The notes under the pieces were generated by a model that saw only the letters and a program-made list of their open reading frames with translations, was not told where the DNA came from and searched no databases. A stretch of 64,000 bases of DNA, from contig NC_060911.1 in the NCBI RefSeq assembly GCF_014805685.1, forward strand, positions 15,673,712 through 15,737,711, read 5' to 3'. Source of the stretch: Silurus meridionalis (Eukaryota; Chordata; Actinopteri; Siluriformes; Siluridae). A program made the position numbers and the translations under genes. The stretch's first letter is position 1; each line of letters opens with the position of its first letter. Positions 57,253 through 64,000 of the stretch are shown piece after piece.

Positions 57253-57375
57253 TTGCATAGCTTTAACTTTGCAAGATTCATAGCTTAATTACACCAAAAC
57301 ATGCTCCAAAAGTCTGCTCTAAAGTTTGACTCCGACCTAGCATGCAAAATACACATCTTTTTATCACTTCCTGTA

Positions 57376-57378
<3 letters not shown>

Positions 57379-57432
<54 letters not shown>
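57379..57432. repeat. (GT)n microsatellite
   Basis: About 26 GT units. Confidence 0.95.
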
Positions 57433-57540
57433 CTTTTATCGGCTGATCGAGAGAAGCCCACTCTCCGTGTGACTGCGTTCATTACCACGTTAGCGACGAT
57501 GAAAAGGTATAAAACAAGAGGTGATGCATTTACACCTCCA

Positions 57541-57541
<1 letters not shown>

Positions 57542-57573
<32 letters not shown>
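57542..57573. repeat. (CA)n microsatellite
   Basis: About 15 CA units, inverted relative to the GT array 110 bp upstream. Confidence 0.95.
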
Positions 57574-57575
<2 letters not shown>

Positions 57576-57755
57576 CACGCCAGCAATTACAAGTCCAGAT
57601 TTACATTCCGATTACTTAATGACTTGATGAGAGTGGATATGCTGTTAATTAAGTTCTGGAGTCTACGAACAATGAATTTCGATACAAATTAGGGTCCAAT
57701 TATGTTCAATGCAAGTCTTTTCTTTATAGCCTCAATCAAAAGAAGGCAAACAAAG

Positions 57756-57766
<11 letters not shown>

Positions 57767-57815
<49 letters not shown>
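57767..57815. repeat. (CA)n microsatellite
   Basis: About 24 CA units preceded by a short CT run. Confidence 0.95.
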
Positions 57816-57817
<2 letters not shown>

Positions 57818-57851
57818 TTCCTAGCAAAACACTCGCAACATGGCGCTGTAC

Positions 57852-57895
57852 TGACAAAAGTATTGGCACACCCGCCTTTTCCAGCCATATGATAA
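57852..57895 (+). mobile_element. Tc1-like transposon terminal fragment
   Basis: gacaaaagtattggcacacc followed by ttttccagccatatg is the left end of the family. It then stops. Confidence 0.7.
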
Positions 57896-58085
57896 TGTTT
57901 TATTAATTAGTGCTAAATTATAGGTTTTAAATTCTGCAGCTTGAAGAGCCTGAAGAGATCATCCACCAGGTTTGGTAGATCATGGTCGTTCCTGGTGGTC
58001 CTCTTCATATTCTTGTTAATAAGCCAAATTCAGGAATGCAGTACAATCCCATTATTATATATGTACAGTATATATTATACTCTTC

Positions 58086-58441
58086 CTATACACTAAAGAA
58101 CAAAAGTATTAGGATTTCTGACTTTTCCAGTCTCATGTGGTTCTTCCTCAAACTCTGGAGGCACGCAATTTTCTTGGATGCCTTCAGACACGGTAACAAG
58201 AAATCGTCCCCTCTCTTGAACTAGGAGAAACAAGCCTGTTCCAGCTTCATGTAGATCTGATTTCCATGGTTTGGAGTGAAAGATCTTCTGCTATAGAGCT
58301 CCACAAAATGTAGTAAAACATCTTTCCAGAAGGAAGCACATTATAAGCGTAGATGTGGATTAAATGTGGAATGAGACGTTCGAAATTAAGCATATACTCA
58401 ATGTTCTGGTCAGGTTTCCCCGAACTTTTGGCAGTATAGAG
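58086..58441 (+). mobile_element. Tc1-like deletion derivative, both ends
   Basis: The left end is agaacaaaagtattaggat with tttccagtctcatgtggttc. The interior has acacggtaacaagaaatcg and ttctgctatagagctcc. The right end is cgaacttttggcagtatag. The block for the catalytic Glu is deleted between ctccac and aaaatgtagt. At about 355 bp with both ends present it is a short non-autonomous form. Confidence 0.83.
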
Positions 58442-58535
58442 TCTTTTATATTGAGGTATTAAGCAATATGTGATAAAAAGTCACGTGAGTGTTGTGTGTA
58501 ATGTACTGTGTATGGACGAGCAGCAGTGAAGCCAA

Positions 58536-58536
<1 letters not shown>

Positions 58537-58587
<51 letters not shown>
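58537..58587. repeat. (TA)n(TG)n microsatellite
   Basis: Short TA run followed by about 19 TG units. Confidence 0.95.
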
Positions 58588-58590
<3 letters not shown>

Positions 58591-59055
58591 TACACACTCT
58601 ATAAGCCTTCATGGGTAATGGTGCAACACAGGCCGGTGTGCAGCTCGTTTGGTCCGCCAATAGGAGGACAGCTAATACCCCCTGTCCCTCGCTCGTACCC
58701 TCCGTCTGTGATTCAGGTGGCATTAGTGCATGATGAAGAGTTACACCGCTGAGCACTGAACCTGGTGGACCTGAGTAGAGCTAATGCATCTGCCTCTGGG
58801 GTTTGAAGGAAACACTGCTGAACACGTACACTCCAGAAGCCGAAATACCTTCTTCTACACACATACTGGATGTGTTTTTATTATACTGATATACTGTTAA
58901 TAAAAGACAGGAAGTAGATTTCTCACGTAATGTTTTCATGTCTGTGTGATGGACAGAGCGTCCATATCAGTCCTCGTTTATGACTTCAATCCATCATCAG
59001 TCTCTGTGGCTTGCTAATATAAAAACTTTGCTGCTGAATCGTATAAACGCTGCCC
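58588..59055. other. Unique sequence, no gene recognised
   Basis: No feature supported. Confidence 0.35.
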
Positions 59056-59057
59056 AT

Positions 59058-59060
<3 letters not shown>

Positions 59061-59118
<58 letters not shown>
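59061..59118. repeat. (CA)n microsatellite
   Basis: About 29 CA units. Confidence 0.95.
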
Positions 59119-59119
<1 letters not shown>

Positions 59120-59194
59120 TGCCTGTAAATGAATTTGATTAATGAATGATGTTTGGAAGCAGCAGTGACTGTTTACTGAGATTAATGTCATCAT

Positions 59195-59850
59195 AGCAGA
59201 AGGAAAAGGAGAAATAAGAAGGAGAAGGTAGTATTGGTGGAGAAGGAGGAAAAGGAGGAGAAGAAGAAGGATGAGAAGGAGGAGATTGTGAAGATGGTAA
59301 AGGCAGAATATGGGAAAAAGAAAGAGATGGACAAGAAGAAGGGAGGAAGAGGAGAAGAGGGAGGAGGTGAAAGTGGGGTAGCATGCAAAGATAAAGGAGA
59401 AAAGAAGAAGGAGAAGGGTTATGAGAAGGAAGAGATGGAGATGGCAGATGAGGAGAAGAAAAGGAGCACGAGGAGGTAGAGAAGGAAAGTAAGGAGGAGT
59501 TGGGGAAGGAAGAGCAAAAGAAGGAGGAGTAAAAACAGAATAAAGAGAAGGTAGAGGAGGAGAAGGAGGAGGATGAAATAAAGAATAAGCTAGAAGATGA
59601 AGAGGAGAAGGATGAGGAGAAGAAGTAAAATTAAGAGGAGGATACAGAGAGTAAGGAACTGGACGAGAAGAAAGTTGAGAAGAAGTATAAATCAGAATAA
59701 TGAGAAGGTGGGAGAAGGAGTAGAAGGAGAAGAAGAAGGGAGGAGGAGGAAGTGAGCGTGCAGGAGGTGAAAAAGTAATAGGAAGGAGGAGGAGGAGAAA
59801 AAAGGAAGGAAGATGGTGGAAAAAGGAGGAGGAAGAGGAGAACATACAGA
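59195..59850. repeat. GA-rich polypurine tract, ~650 bp
   Basis: The + strand is almost entirely purine: aggaggagaagaagaagg-type words with few pyrimidines. The 269-codon minus-strand frame (Ser/Leu/Pro/Phe-rich) results from this bias and is not a gene. Confidence 0.93.
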
Positions 59851-59869
59851 GATCAGAGTTAGTCAAGAT

Positions 59870-60275
59870 ATTTATTCATGTCTGTAATCAGAGCAATAGC
59901 TTAAGATACGTCTTCTTGTGGATGAAGGTGACTTGGAGCAGGAGATATAGACGGAGACAGGATGCCAGATGTTCATTACATAGAGCTGCAGCTCGGAGAT
60001 CCCGAAGGCTTTCAGGAGTTCGTAATAAACAGTTAGTGGAGAAGATTTTTAATTCATTGGCTGTTTCAGGGAACATTTTAAATTCAGATAAATGGAATTG
60101 TCGAGTTTGGATTCCACAGATGAGATCGTCAGAGTGTCTAACAAAAACCTGCCCGGAAACTGGAGACTGGTTTCTTAGAACAAATCATCTTCTGCAGTGT
60201 GGTGTATCTCAGGGATGCACTCAACAGTCAGAAACAAAACAAAAAAACAGTTTGATCAGGACTCCATGTCTCTTC
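59870..60275. other. Unique sequence, no gene recognised
   Basis: A + strand frame of 121 codons (59916-60281) includes GDWFLRTNHLLQCGVSQG, but no domain is recognised. It could be an old repeat fragment. Confidence 0.35.
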
Positions 60276-60282
60276 CAATAAG

Positions 60283-60655
60283 ATTGGGATACGTTTTTTG
60301 AGCATCTCATTCCACATTTAGCCTCCATTTGTTGTTAGAATAAGCTTCACTCATCTGGGAAGATGTTCCACTAGATTTTGTGAAGATTTTGTGGAGATTC
60401 ATTTAGCCCTGAGAAGGGTGATATCAAAGTCAGATACTGATGCAGGTGAGGAGGCCTGGGGGTGTAGTTAGTGTTCACCTTCATCTCAATAGTGTTGGAA
60501 CTGTATAGCAGACCTTCCACTACCACGGAAAGCAGATCTTCACGAAGCTGGTTTTGTGGTATATGTGTTATGCAGGAACAGGTTTGGATCTCCTAGTTCA
60601 TGTGAAAATGTTATGCCACTGCATCCAAAGATGTCCTATACAGTCTATTTAAGAA
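60283..60655 (-). mobile_element. Tc1-like transposon remnant
   Basis: Minus-orientation family order: tgagcatctcattccacatt, gatgttccactagattttgt, ggtgaggaggcctggg, ggaaagcagatcttcacgaa, caggaacaggtttggatctc, gccactgcatccaaagatgt. Confidence 0.85.
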
Positions 60656-60788
60656 AAATATCTGGCAACCTTAAACTCCACACAGTCTGGCGCTTAACCC
60701 GATTCTGAATACCAGCAACTCTCTCCTCTTACATACTGCAGCGTCTGTTAGACTTTCATTTACTGATATTATTGTGATATATTGATTT

Positions 60789-60791
<3 letters not shown>

Positions 60792-60828
<37 letters not shown>
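60792..60828. repeat. (GT)n microsatellite
   Basis: About 18 GT units. Confidence 0.95.
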
Positions 60829-60830
<2 letters not shown>

Positions 60831-60989
60831 CTCCTGGCTACATTTTCGGGGACAGTGTATATGCAGCATTCGTTCTTTATGGAGGTGACTAGAGTTTATT
60901 TCACGCTCTCTGATCTGAGCTCGAACACCACAGGAATAAACAACACTTTTCCACCTTCACTTCTGACCTTCAGTGTAATCACATCTGTT

Positions 60990-61042
60990 CTTCTCTCGCT
61001 CTCTCTCTCTCTCGCTCTCTCTCGCTCTCGCTCTCTTTCTCT
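60990..61042. repeat. (CT)n/CTCG microsatellite
   Basis: Imperfect tctctctcgctctc array. The only pyrimidine-rich block on this strand within the purine-rich region. Confidence 0.9.
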
Positions 61043-61259
61043 CGTGGCCTGGCGATTATCTGTCACTAAAGGGCCATGGCATTTCAGCTTCAAAATACAT
61101 CTGATCCCTAAAAAGTGTCCAATCAGGTGATATCTGATGACTGAACTGTGATTTTATTCATCGGTTAGATTTGAGGCAGAAAACGGCTACAGGACGGAGA
61201 ACAAGAAGTAAATGGAAAATGTAAATCTGATGTTTTTTTGTGAGCAATAATATTTATGG

Positions 61260-62412
61260 TGTTGGAGGAAAGCGAGGGAGAGACAGAGGGATGGAGAGAA
61301 GTGAGGGAGAAACGGGAGGGATGGAGGGAAGCGAGGGAGAAACTGAGGGATAGAGGGAAGCGAGGGAAAGACTGAGGGATGGAGGGAAATGAGGGAGAGG
61401 CTGAGGGATGAAAAGAAGCGAGGAGAGACTGAGAGATGGAGGAAGCAAGGGAAAGACTAAGGGATGGAGAAGTGAGGGAGAGACTGAGGGATGGAGGGAA
61501 GTGAGGGAGAGGCTGAGGATGGAGGGAAGTGAAGGAGAGGCTGAGGGATGGAGGGAGAGACTGAGGGATGGAGGGAAGCAAGAGAGAGGCTGAGGGATGA
61601 AGGAAATGAGAGAGAGGCTGAGGGATGGAGAAGTGAGGGAGAGACTGAGGGATGGAGGAAGTGAGGGAGAGGCTGAGGGATGGAGGGAAGTGAAGGAGAG
61701 GCTGAGGGATGGAGGGAGACTGAGGGATGGAGGGAAGCAAGAGAGAGGCTGAGGGATGGAGGGAAATGAGGGAGAGGCTGAGGGATGGAGAGAAGTGAGG
61801 AGAGACTGAGGGATGGAGAGAAGTGAGGGAGAGACTGAGGGATGGGGGCGAGACTGAGGGATGGAGAGAAGTGAGGGAGAGACTGAGGGATGGGGGCGAG
61901 ACTGAGGGATGGAGAGAAGTGAGGAAGAGACTGAGGGATGGAGGAGAGACTGAGGGATGGAGAGAAGCAAGGGAGAGGCTGAGGGATGGAGGGAAATGAG
62001 GGAGAGGCTGAGGATGGAGAGGCTGAGGGATGGAGAGACTGAGGGATGGAGAGAAGTGAGGGAGAGGCTGAGGGATGGAGGGAGAGACTGAGGGATGGAG
62101 GGAGAGACTGAGGGATGGAGAGAAGCAAGGGAGAGGCTGAGGGATGGAGGGAAATAAGGGAGAGGCTGAGGGATGGAGAGGCGAGGAGAGACTGAGGATG
62201 GAGAGGCTGAGGGATGGAGGGAAGCGAGGAGAGACAGGGATGGAGAGAAGCGAGGAGAGACTGAGGAATGGTGAGAAGCGAGGAGAGACTGAGGGATGGA
62301 GGAAATGAGGAGAGGCTGAGGGATGAAGAGAAGGCGAGGGAGAGGCTGAGGGATGGAGAGAAGCGAGGAGAGAGTGAGGGATGGAGAGACTGAGGGATGG
62401 TAAAAGCGAGGA
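61260..62412. repeat. 29-bp purine-rich minisatellite, ~1.15 kb
   Basis: The unit is approximately gagactgagggatggagaga plus agtgaggga, with gaggctg and gagactg variants, ggaaat/agaagt/gaagc variants and units shortened to about 15 bp. About 40 units. The long minus-strand Ser/Pro/Leu frames (up to 418 codons) are products of the repeat. Confidence 0.95.
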
Positions 62413-62765
62413 GGATATAAAGTCTCTTGTGATAGTGAAGGAGAGAATATGGGAATGAAACTCGTGTGGGGGTTTGAAAGATTAAAAAAAGACAGAGAGA
62501 AAAGGTAGATACCGAAAAGAGAGAGAAATGTGTGAGTAGAAGGAGGAAAAAAAGAAACAAATGGAAAAAGAATGAATTAGGAAGAAGTGATTGAAAATGA
62601 TGAGAGATTTGGGAAAGAGGGGCTGAGAAGGATGGAAATAAAATTGAAAGAATGAGAGATACAACATGAGCCAAAAAAGAAAAACAAAACAATGGATAAT
62701 GGATTGGGAACAAGAAACAGAGAAAAGAAATTTAAGAGAAAATGCATATGAGATAAAGATACATA
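62413..62765. repeat. Purine-rich low-complexity DNA
   Basis: gaga/aaaga-rich without a fixed period. No gene. Confidence 0.8.
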
Positions 62766-62769
62766 CATA

Positions 62770-62770
62770 C

Positions 62771-62819
<49 letters not shown>
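62770..62819. repeat. (GA)n microsatellite
   Basis: About 24 GA units with two interruptions. Confidence 0.95.
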
Positions 62820-62822
<3 letters not shown>

Positions 62823-62914
62823 TATGGAACAAGAAGTAAGGTGTAAAAGCATGATAAATCCAGGGAATGAGGGGCTAAGAAGGAGAGATAGAAAAATAAA
62901 TAGAAAGAAAGAAA

Positions 62915-62988
62915 GGAAGAGAAGAGAAGAGAAGAGAAGAGAAGAAGAGAAGAGAAGAGAAGAGAAGAGAAGAGAAGAGAAGAGAAAC
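62915..62988. repeat. (GAAGA)n microsatellite
   Basis: About 14 units of agaag, with one extra base step near 62945. Confidence 0.92.
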
Positions 62989-63360
62989 AGAGATTACTCT
63001 ACAGAGTGAAGAGAGAAAAGATGGAAATAAAATTGAATGAAAGAGAGGAAAGGAAGAAAGAGAATGAGAGTGGACATGACTAAAAGAGAAAAAATGGAGA
63101 AATGAAGTGAAATGGACGAAATGATAAATAAAACAAAAGACAAACAAAAGAGAGAATTAAATGAATAGATCAAAGAGAGAGGGGATGAAGATAAATGGAC
63201 GGCAGAATAAGAGGTAAAGAAAAAGATGGCAAAAATGATGGAGTGAGGAGATTCATACCGTATTTGGTATTTCTGGGAAAGAGAAGGATGGATTGAAAAA
63301 AATTAAAAGAGAGAGAGAGAGAGAGAGAGAGGAGGAGATTTAGTTAAATACATTGAGAAA
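62989..63360. repeat. Purine-rich low-complexity DNA with (GA)n
   Basis: Continues the purine bias. A clean (ga)n run lies at 63308-63331. Confidence 0.8.
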
Positions 63361-63367
63361 AAGAGAA

Positions 63368-64000
63368 CCCCCACCCACACACACTCCTTTACACTCCACC
63401 ACACTCCTTTACACTCCCCCACACTCTTTACACCCCCACACTCCTTTACACCCCCACACACACTTTACACCCCCACACACTCCTTTACACCCCCACTCAC
63501 TCCTTTACACCCCCACACACTCCTTTACACCCCCACACTCCTTTACAACCCCCACACACTCCTTTACACTCCCCCACACTCCTTTACACCCCCACACACA
63601 CTTTACACTCCCCATACACTCCTTACATCCCCCACACACACTCCTTACACTCCCCCACACTCCTTTACACCCCCCACACTCCTTACACCCCCCACACTCC
63701 TTTACACTCCCCCACACTCCTTTACACCCCCACACACACACACACTCCTTTACACCCCCACACACTCCTTACACCCCCCACACACACTCCTTTACACCCC
63801 CCACACACACACTCCTTTACACCTCTCCCACACTCCTTACACACCCCACAGACTCCTTTACACCCCTCCCACACACACTTCTTTACAATCCCCCACACAC
63901 TCCTTTACACCCCCACACTCCTTTACACTCCCCACACACACACACTTTACACCCCCACACACCTTTACACTCCCCACACACACACTTTACACCCCCCACA
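63368..64000. repeat. ~19-bp C/A-rich minisatellite, reaches window end
   Basis: The unit is about acactcctttacacccccac, with variable C and CA counts. About 32 units lie in the window and the array continues past it. A minus-strand Gly/Val/Cys/Trp frame (63505-63765) is an artefact. Confidence 0.95.

Noticed and set aside
59057..59866. 269-codon minus-strand hydrophobic protein
   Set aside because: Composition artefact of a polypurine tract plus a CA array.
59916..60281. 121-codon frame with a retroelement-like flavour
   Set aside because: No catalytic or structural motif of reverse transcriptase or transposase could be identified.
61165..62852. Minus-strand Ser/Pro/Leu-rich proteins up to 418 codons
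   Set aside because: They arise from the 29-bp purine-rich minisatellite and neighbouring GA-rich DNA.

Overview
The window reads as non-coding, repeat-rich genomic DNA from a teleost fish. I recognise no host protein-coding gene, exon, rRNA or tRNA gene. The teleost call rests on the transposon mix: a fish-type L2 LINE with a (TGTAAA)n-like tail, tRNA-derived SINEs carrying the same 3' tail, many decayed Tc1-like elements, mariner deletion derivatives, and abundant long CA/GT, TA and GATA microsatellites. The mix would fit an otophysan such as a catfish, but that is only an impression.

Layout. 1-14 kb: mostly unique sequence with a 15-bp minisatellite (2.7-3.8 kb), a 25-bp minisatellite (4.7-5.2 kb), retroposon tails (8-8.8 kb) and the first mariner and Tc1-like remnants (10.3-13 kb). 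14.3-17.4 kb: a 30-bp minisatellite split by a 5'-truncated L2 LINE whose reverse transcriptase still carries YADD. 18-35 kb: Tc1-like remnants, mariner remnants, non-LTR 3' tails, microsatellites and AT-rich stretches separated by unique DNA. 35.9-37.5 kb: the most complete mobile element, a Tc1-like transposon with both termini, TA target duplication, internal repeats and a frameshifted transposase whose catalytic spacing counts as DD37E. 37.8-41.1 kb: an almost perfect 1.65-kb tandem duplication. 42-58 kb: further mariner and Tc1-like derivatives, including a mariner-SINE-Tc1 cluster, a fold-back element, a SINE nested in a Tc1-like copy and a 205-bp tandem repeat built on SINE fragments. 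59-64 kb: long simple-sequence DNA, first purine-rich on the + strand (GA-rich tracts and a 29-bp minisatellite), then a C/A-rich minisatellite running off the window end.

The mobile elements are all damaged, and the long open frames in the minisatellites come from repeat periods rather than coding selection. Several unique stretches (near 6.3, 13.9, 22.2, 25.6, 31.0, 47.4 and 55.0 kb) have balanced composition, homeodomain-type TAAT cores and no repeat character. They are the best places to look for conserved regulatory DNA, but this is inference. I saw no convincing new biological system. The most noteworthy items are the young tandem duplication, the DD37E element, and the mariner derivatives that appear to share one internal deletion.
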